A stretch of DNA of 64,000 bases from Cryptomeria japonica. Lineage: Eukaryota; Streptophyta; Pinopsida; Cupressales; Cupressaceae. Location: the NCBI RefSeq assembly GCF_030272615.1, contig NC_081406.1:217754997-217818996 (forward strand). Direction: 5' to 3'. A program made the position numbers and the translations under genes. Of this stretch, positions 11,591-21,728 are shown one piece after another (the stretch's first letter is position 1; the number at the start of each line of letters is the position of its first letter). The notes beneath the pieces are model-generated. The model saw only the letters and a list, made by a program, of their open reading frames with translations, was not told the origin of the DNA and made no database searches.

Positions 11591-12110
11591 TAGTGTTAAA
11601 GCCTCAAGGGCTTTTGATGGATGGTACTGATGGGTGCAAGGTGGACCCCATGCGCATGGGAACGCTTCTCGAGGTGATCGAGGAGGCCGACAAGTGGTAG
11701 AAAGTGGACCCCACATAGGCACGGATCTCGAGGCATGTGAATTTTGCAGGGAAGGAGTGGATTAACTAGTGAGCAGGTTGTCGAAGATCTACAGTGCGCG
11801 TGGATAAGCATGTGTCGTAAATGAAGGCTAAAGACCATGCAGGTTGCAGGAGATCCAATGGCTCGCGTGATTTCGGAGCTCGAAGATGCAGGCCGATTAA
11901 ACCCTGCGAAACAATGAAAGATGACATGGCGGTCCAGGTGGAGGTCCAGCTCGCAGGTGGCGTACGCATGGCAATGACGTGGTAGACCACCAAGCAGTCC
12001 AGTGGTGGAGTAATGAAGTGTCATCCGAGGTGGTGCCCAGTGGATCCTATCGACGAATCACAAGTTGCCACGTGGCAGGACGTCAGTATGTAAAATGGGT
12101 GAAAAATTAA
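11590..12110. other. GC-richer island, possible old LTR or promoter
   Basis: This is the most GC- and CpG-rich stretch of the window, in sharp contrast to its AT-rich flanks. It contains GGACCCCA twice (11643 and 11707), several CTCGAGG- and GTGGAC-like words, and ends with a G-box. Open frames on the minus strand (11596-12024, 11766-11993) show no domain. It may be the LTR of an unidentified element or a host control region; I cannot decide. Confidence 0.35.
12067..12084. promoter_or_regulatory. G-box GCCACGTGGC followed by GACGTC
   Basis: A perfect 10-bp palindrome GCCACGTGGC (12067-12076) is followed three bases on by GACGTC (12079-12084). CACGTG and ACGT cores bind plant bZIP and bHLH factors. 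No gene start is visible nearby, so a regulatory role is only suggested. Confidence 0.4.
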
Positions 12111-13334
12111 AATTAAATGTATAGTTGAAACTATACAAGAAATTCGACAAATTTAAATGGAGGCATAAAAATGATTAATTCGCCCAGAGGCTTATTTTTG
12201 GCCGAAATGCCAAGTATAATATATTGCCGGAAAGCTCTCAAAATAAGGAATCCAGTGGTGGAGTTGGTTTCAAAAGATATGGGATATTTAGAGAGAAGTT
12301 TCCATGGGAATGAAGAATATATTTTTGCACTTAGGGACAAAGGAGACACTTGGCAATTTTGGTTGCAGACCTAATCTTTTCCCTCTTCCTTCTTATTCCA
12401 ATTTTCTTCTCATTCTAAGGGTGCCATAATTCTGTGAGAGTGGCTCCAGTTTCCATGGCTTCCAGTTTTGAGTTCTCTTCAAAATTGTATAGGGCAATGT
12501 CCTTTTCCATAGAATAGAGTTTCTTCTTACTGTAAATGTTTTCTGTTGCAGTCACATATGTGTAAGGCATATACAATTTATTGGATTGTCTTCAGGCATT
12601 CTTCATTTTCAATAAATCTAGTCTTCAAGGGAGTTTGGGTTTATCCTCCTAAATGAGAGTGTAATTCTTTCTCTTAGGCATCCTTTATAGAAGGGATTTA
12701 AATTCTATGAGTAGAAATTATGAATCTGAATTATTGTTTGGATGTGTATGGTCCTCTGTCTGAGCTTAGAATGCATTTTTGTAAGGCATTAATGCGGGGA
12801 TATCTTTCTTCAAATAAATTGGATTTGCAATAGAGGTTTTCACTTACAGATTGATGTATGACTCTATTGCCCTTGGATAAGGCACTGATCTTACAGATTG
12901 GGGAGATTCTTAGAGATTTTAAATCAATATCCTCATTTAATTTTATGTTTGTAATGTTAGTTTGTTCTATCCATCTCAGGATTCAAACATTATTGAGTTG
13001 CAAGTGTGGATCTAGCCCATCTGCAATAACCTCTTAGTTTTTGAACCTTTTGAGATCCATCTTCTTTTGTTGATGTAGTCTAGTGTGTAATGGGTCTAAT
13101 TAAATGCATCATAGGTACACCCACCTAGGTTTTGTAGAGCCTAAAGAGTAGAAGGATTTAGGTCCTTGTTATGTTGTCCAAGCCCTGAAGTGTTTCATTG
13201 ATTGAGATTGGCTATCTCATAGATAGATTTGCAGGTGTTCTTGGGTTAACCAGACTTGGCGAACAATAGAACTTTTGTGTGGCAGCAAGCCACCTCAAAC
13301 AAAATATGTAGAACATTTTAGCTACTTCCATAGA
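12111..13334. other. No gene seen
   Basis: AT-rich sequence with TG-rich phrases such as TTGGATTGTCTTCAGG and GTAAGGCAT repeats. Both strands have only short frames without recognisable motifs (for example 12171-12374 and 12131-12349, which overlap in opposite directions). Confidence 0.4.
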
Positions 13335-13690
13335 CCTTAAAATTCATTAAATTAAGAATTAGCATATGATGTGCCTTCTTACATCTTTCTAACATCTCTT
13401 TCAAATTTGTTTTTGTTAAAACTTTCTTCGCGCCACTATCATCACCTTCAGCCATTTTCTCAACAAGAATTTTAACAAGCTCTTCTGGATGATGATCAAC
13501 AACATCAGTTGTTGTAGCATCCTAAATTGTACTCCCTTACAATCTAGTCCATATTTTGGGCCCTCACCTAACTGTGCATCCCGCAATACTGAATTAAGGC
13601 TTGAATATGCTTTCACTATACAATTTTGGTCTTGTCTTCATTCCACACACCACATAACCACTTATTCCAGGCCCAAAATAGGGTAGGACC
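13335..13690 (-). pseudogene. Coding-like fragment, frameshifted, family unknown
   Basis: The minus strand has about 65 codons without a stop from 13528 to 13335, reading through HHPEELVKILVEKMAEGDD and LKEMLERCKKAHHML, an amphipathic charged helix pattern. Upstream on the same strand another frame (13616 leftward) reads SLNSVLRDAQLGEGPKYGLD, so one frameshift near 13530 could join them. I do not recognise the family. It could be a transposon gag piece or a decayed host exon. Confidence 0.25.
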
Positions 13691-14680
13691 AAAGTGTGAT
13701 GCTTTGGTCCTCATTGAGACCAGAGCACCATGCTCTAGTCCCCCTCTTGCATCTTCAAAAATGAAGGGAAAATCTCTCCTCATATCGTCTATGTTAAAAA
13801 ATTAGATTTTTTTATGGGAAAGTATATAAGGAGGTTTTCCCCTTTCATTTCCATATACAAGGATTATGATACAAGGATACAAGAGAAAAATTATCATCAT
13901 CAAGAATTCAAGCATTGAAGCATTCATCATCAAGCATTTCTAGAGGTCTTCAAGGCTACATTCTTCATTCATCAATTGTGGAGCATCATTGTATCTTTCA
14001 TTTGCAACCATGTTTGTGTGATTAGGGTGTTTTCATATTCATCCTATTTCATACAACATATCTAACTACAATCAAGAAGGAAATCATCATTATCAGTCAT
14101 TGCAGATTTAAGGTATATCCTTTCATTATTTATTTCAGTATTTGCAATATTTCAATCAAGGTTAATTCCTTAATTGGGGTCTAACTTGTGCAAACCCCTA
14201 TTCCCAACCTATTTTCCTTTCTTTTTGTATGTAGGAAACAAGTATAGAGCTACAATCTTCAAAATAGGCATTATTCTCATAGACGAATCAACCCTTTTTA
14301 GTGCGCAAAAACTTAGGAGGACCAGAGTGATAGGCACTCCAGTCCCAACATTTTTGGAGCTTTTTTAGGGATCATGTCTGAATCTGCATATATTGCTTAG
14401 ATCTAGGTGTGTGTCTCAATATGATGATTATAGCTTAGTGTTTCCATATTTTTACCTTCGTGTACAACACTTTAACCTAATTTAAACAATTCAACTCACA
14501 AAAGAGGGAAAATCAAATCAACTCACCCCTTGAATCCAATCAATATTTTTAGTCCTTATCACTACCAGTTTGTGACTAAATCTATTGGATTCACCCCTCT
14601 TTTGAATGTAATGGTAAATTAGTGATTTTCATCCTTCTCATGGTGGAACCCTATTTTTTCCCTATTACAGTACCAACCAT
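13691..14680 (+). other. Promoter-like LTR debris left of R3
   Basis: A TATA-box candidate, TATATAAG (13823-13830), is followed by an A-, T- and C-rich leader with many CATCA and TTCAAG words and no coding frame. In style it resembles the gypsy-like LTR leader of G1 (60240-60660). LTR ends could not be placed. R3 inserted at 14680 into what may be the same block. Confidence 0.3.
14676..14680. repeat. R3 left target duplication ACCAT
   Basis: The five bases before the R3 5' LTR are ACCAT. The five after its 3' LTR (27510-27514) are ACCAC. One transition separates them. Confidence 0.75.
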
Positions 14681-15069
14681 TGTTGGCATATGTGCAGAGT
14701 ATGATGACATGATGATATTGTATGTTGTCATTGTTGTCAATATGCTAAAGAGTGAACCGGTATATTGAAGTAAGCAACTTGCAAGAGAACCGGTATATGT
14801 GAAAAAGTGAAGCGGTATGTCTGTCCAAGTGAACTCGTATATGAAATATTTTGTATAAAGGTTTCATATGGTATGACTACCGGTTGGTAGTCTTAGCTTC
14901 AGGGTTTCTGGTTGAACTGTTCTATGCCTGTGTGATTCAACTGATGACATCATGTGATGAGTTAGCATTGTAATGAAGAATAGATTGTGTTTCCATGTAG
15001 GATCTTGCATGAAGGAGATTGATCCTATCTACCTCGAGAATGTGCGAAGTCTCTATAAACGGTGGAGAA
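14681..15069 (+). mobile_element. R3 5' LTR, first part
   Basis: This piece runs from TGTTGGCATATG to GGTGGAGAA, where R4 interrupts it. It matches the start of the 3' LTR (26009 onward), including the CATTG-TGTC phrase about 50 bp in and several ACCGG words, many changed to ACCAG or ACTCG. Confidence 0.9.
15065..15069. repeat. R4 target duplication GAGAA / TAGAA
   Basis: GAGAA (15065-15069) precedes R4 and TAGAA (20596-20600) follows it. The uninterrupted R3 3' LTR has a single GAGAA at the same place, which proves the insertion. Confidence 0.85.
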
Positions 15070-16077
15070 TGTTAGGTCCCAGAGACAACTCAAAGGAGGG
15101 GGTGAATCAGTTGTCTAACAAATTCAAACCAAAAACAACTTTACCAACTTTAATGATTAATACCGGTAAAGATTAATGCATGAAACAAAAAGACAAAGTC
15201 ATCCACAACACATAACACCAATAATTTTACATGGAAACCCTGTAAGGGGAAAAACCGTGGTGGGAAACCTTACCCACAATCAGATGATACTATTGTAGAT
15301 AATATGTGTATACAAATGGGGTCTGCACATGTAGAAATGCCAAGCACCTAGAGCTCACTGCTCAAACACAATTAGGAATCACACTGACTACAATTGGATG
15401 GTTAAATCCAATAAGGATGTACTACTCAAATTAGCATCTTTTTATGCTGGATTCAGTACCAGTGTATTTCTGATTGTCTTCACAAAAACCCTCCTTCAAC
15501 CTTTTAATTATGTTTGCATGTATAGCTCTTCTTATTCTCACATATACCTTCACACAATTCTTTTTTGCATTCCACATATGATCTTACAAATAAGATCTTA
15601 TATTTATATCATAACCTAAGACCAATTTTAGTAGGTCAGCTCTAAAGGATATTACAATAAAATCAATTTACAAATAAAACAATGTCTGATGCAATAACTG
15701 ATTCAACATGTTGGCTTGATGCATTTACAACAATAATAAGACATCTCCATAGCATGTTGTGCTGATCTGGAAAAGATAAACCTGTCGGTGTATATCTTGG
15801 ACCTATTTGCTAGTAACAACAAATATGCAAATAGGAAATATGCTAATGACCAAAACTCCAAGACAAAGTGTCCAAACGATGTCTTTGACATAACCATGTG
15901 TTTTCCATGTCATTCCAAGTGTCAGTGAACATCATATGCTACCAGTGTACCAGATACCAGTGACTGTGCATAAGTCACTTGCTTTCTGGTGAATGTTGTT
16001 GATTCTCCAAAGTGCCATAGTTGATAAGTGTTTAGTAGGTGTTGACATCAATAAAAAACCATACCAAAATACCAACA
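15070..16077 (-). mobile_element. R4 3' LTR
   Basis: Minus strand: starts TGTTGGTATTTTGGTATGG (16077), ends GACCTAACA (15070). It is visibly similar but not identical to the right LTR; many differences are C/T or G/A, several at former CCGG. TATAAATA on the minus strand (15601-15608) is a likely TATA box. The plus frames inside are chance. Confidence 0.9.
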
Positions 16078-16104
16078 ATCTCCCCCTTTGGCATTGATGG
16101 CAAC
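16078..16104 (-). other. R4 polypurine tract and 13-bp inverted-repeat arm
   Basis: The minus strand reads GTTGCCATCAATG (16104-16092) and then CCAAAGGGGGAGAT up to the LTR. The arm's partner (ATTGATGTCAAC on the minus strand) is at 16052-16041 inside the LTR. Further G-rich tracts lie at about 16190, 16235 and 16320. Confidence 0.85.
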
Positions 16105-16399
16105 ACAAGATGGAAAAACCATCAAAGTGCCAAAACAGAAATGCCAAATACCAAAAACCAATAATCTCACCAAAGTAACAATCTCTCCCCCTGGGAGTGA
16201 CATGAGTTTTCCTTGTGTTTTTCCATACCAATCTCTCCCTCTTTGACATCAAATGCCAAAGCAATATAAAGACCATTTTTCAGATACAAAATACCAACCA
16301 AATCACTATGCCAAGTACTCCCCTTGAGAAGTAGCTTCCCATCAAAGCCAGAGTAAAAGATTTCTCTGTTAATTCTGTTGGTTGATGACTCTCATCAAC

Positions 16400-17215
16400 T
16401 TTTTAAGTTTCTACAGGTGGGGGTATGACCCCAAGCTGGTCTCTGAGATATTCAAAAGTTTCCTTAGGCAGAGGTTTAGTGAAAATATCTGCAATCTGCT
16501 CTTTAGTATTCACATAAACTAGTTTAATTTCTTTTGCTTCAACATTTTCCCTTAGAAAATTCAGTTTGATAGAAACATGTTTGGTTTTAGAATGTAATAC
16601 CAGATTCTTAGATATATCAATTGTTGTAGTGTTATCACAATAGATAGTAATAGGTTCCTTTCATTTTAATTGTATATCCTTCAACATTTGCTTAAGCCAT
16701 AGTAACTGTGTACAGTTGGTTGCTGTTGCAACATATTCTGATTTAGCTATTGATAAAGATGTACAACTTTGTTTCTTACTCAACCAAGAAATTAATCTAC
16801 TTCCAAGAAAAAATGCTCCACCTGTGGTGCTTTTTCTATCATCCACATCTCCTGCCCAATTTGCATCTGTGTATGCACATAATTCAAAGTTTTCATCTCT
16901 AGGATACCATAATCCAAGATTTGTAGTGCCTTGTAAGTACCGGAAAATCCTTTTTACTTCTAATTCGTGATTTTCTCTAGGATTACTCTAAAATATTGAA
17001 ACAATACATACTGCATTCATGATATCAGGTCTCGTTTGTGTCAAATACAATAAACCTCCTATCATAGATTTGTACCTAGTCAGATTAACAGGTGTAGATT
17101 CATCCCTTAGTGATAATTTGTCATTTGTAGTCATAGGCGTGCTTACCGGTTTAGAGTTCTCCATCCCAAATTTATTTAATAACTGCTTCAAGTACTTGGA
17201 TTGACTCAAGAATAT
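16400..17215 (-). pseudogene. R4 RT C-terminus and RNase H
   Basis: From 17209 the frame reads [20 protein letters not shown] and [15 protein letters not shown], the connection after RT. RNase H follows with DANWAGDVDDRKSTTGG and SKSEYVATATN-like text (16846-16661), then continues with the usual VNTKEQIADIF segment to about 16430. Stops near 16988 and 16661 break it. RNase H would degrade the RNA strand during reverse transcription. Confidence 0.87.
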
Positions 17216-17284
17216 ACCTTTATCAGTATGTGAAATCTACAATCCTAAAAATAATTTTATTTCTCCAATCATAGACATTTCAAA

Positions 17285-17960
17285 TTATTGCTGCATTTCA
17301 ATAGAAAATTCTTTACATAATCCATCTTCTCCTCCAAAGATTATATCATCAACAAAAACTTCTATAACCAAGATGTCATCATTTGTCACTTTATAATATA
17401 AGTTGTTGTCAGCATTACCTTTAGAAAAACCAATCTTCAAAAGATACTTATCCAATCTTTCATACCAAGCTCTTGGAGCTTGTTTCAACCCATACAAAGC
17501 TTTCCTTAACCTGCAAACCATATCTTTGTTATCTGTCAAAGAAAATCCATCAGGTTGTTCAATGTAAACTTATTCTTCAAAATCTCCATTCAAAAATGCA
17601 CATTTAATATCCATTTGATATACTTTGTAGTTCTTGTGTGCTGCAAAATCCAAAAATAATCTGACTGCCTCAATTCTAGTTACCGGTGGAAAGGTTTCAT
17701 TATAATCAATTCCTTCTTTCGGAGAATATCCCTTACACACTAGTCTTGCTTTATTCCTGATTACCTTACCATCTTCATTAAGTTTGTTTATGAATACCCA
17801 CTTTGTTCCGATCACATTTTTGTCTTTAGGCTGGGAAACTAATGTCCATGTGTTATTTTTCTCAATTTGTTCTAGTTCCTCTTCCATAGCTTTAATCTAG
17901 TGTTTATCTTCACATGCCTCATTAATTGATGATGGTTCAATTTGAGAAATAAGACATACC
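17285..17960 (-). pseudogene. R4 reverse transcriptase
   Basis: Minus strand. The frame starts near 17900 with [17 protein letters not shown], reads [25 protein letters not shown] and CAFLNGDFEE, has a stop at 17570, resumes with [20 protein letters not shown], and reaches the catalytic FVDDIIFGGEDGL near 17340. All core RT blocks are present. Compared with R6, fingers and palm blocks have few changes; the stops rather than substitutions make it non-functional. Confidence 0.9.
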
Positions 17961-18039
17961 TCTTCATTTTCCATTCTTCCTCTTGTCATAACTCCTTTAT
18001 TCTTGTTCCCAATTATCTGATCTTCAGAGTGATTTCGTC

Positions 18040-18500
18040 TTACATACCAGGGTGTCTTTGTTTGTTGTTGTTCATCAGTAATTGTGGAATTTTCAGATGA
18101 TACCAGTGTAAGTAGAATGTAGGTTCATTTGTTAGAATCTCTGTTGCCGATTCAAAGTCTATATACCTTGAAGTTCCTCTGAATTGTTCATCAATCTTCA
18201 CATTTGTACTCTCAACAATTTTTTGTAATCTCTTGTTAAAACATCTATATGCCTTGCTCTTAGATGAATAACCAAGAAATATTCCTTCATCACTTCTAGG
18301 ATCAAATTTTCCAATATACTCATCCCTTCTAATATAGCATTTACTTCCAAATATTCTGAAATATTTAAGAGTAGGAGTAATACCAAACCATAGTTCATGA
18401 GGGGTCTTACCGGTTTCTCCTTTGATGTGAACTTTGTTGAAAGTATAGACCATTGTGCTTACTGCCTCTTTCTAATACACATGTGGTAGATTTTCTTCTG
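18040..18500 (-). pseudogene. R4 integrase C-terminal region
   Basis: Reads VHIKGETGKTPHELWFG, then FGSKCYIRRDEYIGKFDP, SDEGIFLGYSS and YRCFNKRLQKIVES. This is the copia integrase segment after the catalytic core. It keeps about 75 codons that are deleted in both R5 and R7, so R4 and R6 show the undeleted family form. Confidence 0.88.
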
Positions 18501-19535
18501 ATAACATACTTCTTGCTGCATCCAAGATAGTTATGTTTTTCCTCTCAATGACTCCATTCTACTATGGTGTCCGGGGTGCTGATAGTTGTCTTCTAATTCC
18601 ATTCACTTCACAGAATGCATTAAATTCCTTAGATGTAAATTCTCCTCCTTGATCTGATCTCAGACATTTTATTTTCTTACCAGTTTCATTGTCTACCATT
18701 GCTTTGAACAATTTGAACTTTCCAAGTGCTTCTGATTTTTCTCTGAGAAAAGTAACCCAACACATTCTAGAGTAGTCATCAATGATTAGCATGAAATATC
18801 TATCACCTTGCAAACTTTTAGTTCTAGCTAGACCACATAAATCAGTATGATTTAAGTCAAGAGCATTATTTGATTTTTTTGGAATACTTTTAAAAGTAGC
18901 TCTAACTTGTTTTCCAAATTGACATTCCTTACATACTATATTGTGAGGTTTGACAATTTTAGGTAAATCTCTAACTGCCTTAGTAGTACTGATTTTTACC
19001 ATGCAATCAAAATTTACATGACAGAGTCTCTTATGCCATAGCCAACTTTCATGAATATGTGCAATCAAGCATGTCTTTTCACTATTAGTCAAGTGAAAGA
19101 TATTACCTCTAGTTTGATTACCGGTTGCAATTTCCAAGCCAATTCTATTCATGATTTTGCATTTTCCATTTTTGAATTGTAACTGAAATCCTTTCTCAAC
19201 TAATTGACCAACACTCAAAAGATTATGTTTTAAACCTTCAACATAGTAAACATTGTCAGTGTCATGCTTACCATCAAGAGATATTGTACCTTTACCTTTG
19301 ATCAAACAAGCTTTATCATGTCCAAATCTTACTAAGCCTCCATTATATTCCTAAAAGTTCAAGAATTTACTTTTATCACCAGTGATATGATGGGAGCATC
19401 CTGAATCAATGATCCATTCATCCTTAACTTCAACTTTAGCTGCCAGAGTCTGTTCTACCAGTTGAACAGTAGGTGTCGGTTGATCTTCTGTTATAGCAAC
19501 AAAACCCATCCATTGTCTGCCAGATCTTCATTGGA
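18501..19535 (-). pseudogene. R4 protease remnant, pre-integrase and integrase core
   Basis: From about 19535 the minus strand enters in the linker before protease, with a DSGCSHH-like site near 19400, and a stop near 19353. The frame 19305-18562 has the pre-integrase block LKHNLLSVGQLVEKGFQLQF, the HHCC zinc site (WHKRLCHVNF ... CKECQFGK), and the integrase acidic triad: HTDLCG, IIDDYSRM and GGEFTSKEF. All three acidic residues are intact. The frame ends at APRTP followed by a stop, then continues with remnants to 18480. Confidence 0.9.
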
Positions 19536-19573
19536 ACTCCTCAAGCTATTAAACTTCTGCAAAAAGAGAACTA

Positions 19574-19586
19574 GGCTCTGATACTA
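19574..19586 (-). other. R4 primer binding site, one mismatch
   Basis: The minus strand reads TAGTATCAGAGCC, against TGGTATCAGAGCC in R6. One G-to-A change at the second base, two bases inside the LTR. Confidence 0.85.
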
Positions 19587-19588
19587 AT

Positions 19589-20595
19589 TGTTAGGTCCCC
19601 GAGACAACTAAGAGGGAGGGGTGAATCAGTTGTCTAACAAATTCAAACCAAAAATAACTTTACCAACTTTAATGATTAATACCGGTAAAGATTAATGCAT
19701 GAAACAAAAAGACAAAGTCATCCACAACACATAACACTTATATTTGTATGTGGAAACCCTGTAAGGGGAAAAACCATGGTGGGAAACCTTACCCATAATC
19801 AAATGATACTACTGCAAATAGTATGTGTATACAAATGGGGTCTGCACATGCAGAAAGGCCAAGCACCTAGAGCTCACTGCTCAAACACAATTAGGAGTCA
19901 CACTGACTATAATTGGATGGTTAAATCCAATAAGGGTGTACTGATCAAATTAGCATCTTTCTATGCTAGATTATGTACCGGTGTAGTTCTGATTGTCTTC
20001 ACAAAAACCCTCCTTCAACCTTCAAATGATGTTTGTGTGTATAGATCTTCTTATTCTCGCATATACCTTCACACAATTCTTTTTCACATTACACATATGA
20101 TCTTACAAATAAGATCTTATATTTATATCATAACCTAAGACCAATTTTAGTAGGTCAGCTCTAAAGGATACTACGATAAAATCAATTTACAAATAAAACA
20201 ATGTCCGATGCAATAACGGATTCAACATGTTGGCTTGATGCATTTACAACAATAATAAGACATCTCCATAGCATGTCGTGCTGATCTAGAAAAGATAAAT
20301 CTGTTGGTGTATATCTTGGACCTATTTGCCGATAACAACAAATATGCAAATACGAAATATGCCAATGACCAAAACTCCAAGACAGTTTCGAAATGATGTC
20401 TTTGACATAACCAGGTGTTTTCCATGCTATTCCAAGTATCAGTGAACATTATATCCTATCGGTGTACCAGATACTGGTGACTGTGCATAAGTCACTTGGT
20501 TGCCAGTGAATGTTATTGATTCTCCAAAGTGCTAGAGTTGATAAGTGTTTAGTAGGTGTTGAGATCAATCACAAAACCATACCAAAATACCAACA
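19589..20595 (-). mobile_element. R4 5' LTR
   Basis: Minus strand: TGTTGGTATTTTGGTATGG at the outer end (20595), CCTAACA at the inner end. TATAAATA at 20120-20127 (minus) is the likely TATA box. It keeps ACCGGT at 19681-19686 and other CCGG sites that read CCAG in the left LTR. Confidence 0.9.
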
Positions 20596-20740
20596 TAGAA
20601 TGCTTGATGGGTTTTCAGCCTCCAAGAAGCGATGAAGAACGAACAATGAAGAACATCTTGAGATCTGTTCAAGACTGTTGTAATCAATGCAATATGTTCA
20701 ACAGTTAGGATTGAACTGACTGAATTTCTTAACCTAAATG

Positions 20741-20758
20741 TTTAGGGTTTAGGGTTTA
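20741..20758 (+). promoter_or_regulatory. Telo-box-like TTTAGGG repeat in the R3 LTR
   Basis: TTTAGGGTTTAGGGTTTA occurs here and again in the 3' LTR at 26593-26610. Its complement AAACCCTAAA is the plant telo-box, a known promoter element. Because it is in both LTRs it belongs to the element, not to a chromosome end. Confidence 0.55.
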
Positions 20759-20998
20759 TGCTACCAATCTATCTTTCCTATAAGGTCAATGTTGTTTTTC
20801 ATGTTGAAGTTGTTAGCAAATTTTGTGTCTGTATCTAAGTGCAGAGATACGTGATTCTTGCCAGACTAGATAAGAGAATAGATACATGCAGAGTGTGATT
20901 GTAAAAGGAAGGAACTAAAGCGGATTTGCATTAGCATTGAAGTGCTACTATCAAATCATTGTAATACCTATTGACCTCTAACCACTTCAACAGTTGGA

Positions 20999-21235
20999 AA
21001 ATCCCTTAACAGGGTAACTTTAACCGGCTTGCTGTAAATCCTTTAACAAGGTGACTTAAAATCATTGAGTTCTTAAAATCCTCTAACAAGGTAACCTTTA
21101 ATAGGGTTTAACCCTTAACCGGGTATTTTAGCCTTCCCTTAACCGGGTGATCCCTAGCAGGATCGGTTCCTAATAGAACCTATTGTAAAGTCTTTAACCA
21201 GACTAGGCTCCTAACAGAGTGGACTTCAAAAGGGT
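20999..21235 (+). repeat. Array of small imperfect palindromes in the R3 LTR
   Basis: About ten modules of 12-14 bp follow the pattern CCCTTAACAGGG (variants CCTTTAACAAGG, CCTCTAACAAGG, CCCTTAACCGGG twice, CTCCTAACAGAG), spaced roughly 20-30 bp. Each is a short inverted repeat around TTAAC or CTAAC. The array recurs in the 3' LTR at about 26848-27080. Confidence 0.65.
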
Positions 21236-21659
21236 TCAAAGAACAGCTTGTGGGTATTCATCCCCACTGTGGTTTTTCCCAGTTGGGTTTCCATGTGAAA
21301 AATATGTGTGTTATGTGTGATCCTTTTCATGTGATGCTTTGTTATTCTGTGTCAAGCGGTAAAGCATGTTGACTAGTAAGTCTTTACCTTTTTGTTGATG
21401 TATTACTAGTGTATGCATATGGGTGAAAAGGAAATAACATGTTAGATTGTGTGGAAAGCTAAGAGTTACCGATTTATGTCTAACACATTCTTACTATGTT
21501 TAAACGGTAGTAATCTGGTTTAGACCGGTGCTATTTCTTGTCAGTTAAGTGCAGTGTTCTAAGTCAAACTAGTTCAAGGAAAAGTGTTTTTGTTAGTACT
21601 GATTCATCCCCCCTCTCAGTACCGGTTTGGTACTAACTGTTCATCATTGAATCATCAAT

Positions 21660-21672
21660 TGGTATCAGAGCA
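21660..21672 (+). other. R3 primer binding site
   Basis: TGGTATCAGAGCA starts two bases after the LTR end. The first 12 bases match the initiator tRNA-Met complement. Confidence 0.88.
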
Positions 21673-21728
21673 TCTTCCAGGTCCTCTGTGTTGTAAGGTT
21701 AATCACTTAAGGTAAAGATCCTACTCTA

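Larger units (their letters stand above)
15070..20595 (-). mobile_element. R4: copia element nested in the R3 5' LTR, gag deleted
   Basis: Minus-strand element of 5,526 bp with two LTRs of 1,007-1,008 bp, primer site, polypurine tract and target duplication. It belongs to the R1/R5/R6/R7 family. About 1 kb of gag, from the start codon to just before the protease, is missing at a clean junction near 19535, so this copy could move only with gag supplied by others. Protease remnant, integrase, RT and RNase H remain, with stops between segments. Confidence 0.92.
20601..21657 (+). mobile_element. R3 5' LTR, second part
   Basis: Resumes after R4 and ends GAATCATCA, two bases before the primer site. 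It includes two telomere-type TTTAGGG units (20741-20758), an array of small palindromes (about 20999-21235), the block GTGGTTTTTCCC...GGGTTTCCATGTG, and the C-tract near 21606. Confidence 0.9.

Noticed and set aside
11596-12024. Minus-strand frame of 142 codons as a possible host gene
   Set aside because: Its openness follows from GC-rich composition; a second frame is open over the same bases and neither shows a domain or start context.
20741-20758. Chromosome end or interstitial telomere
   Set aside because: Only about two and a half units, and the same short block occurs in the other LTR of R3.
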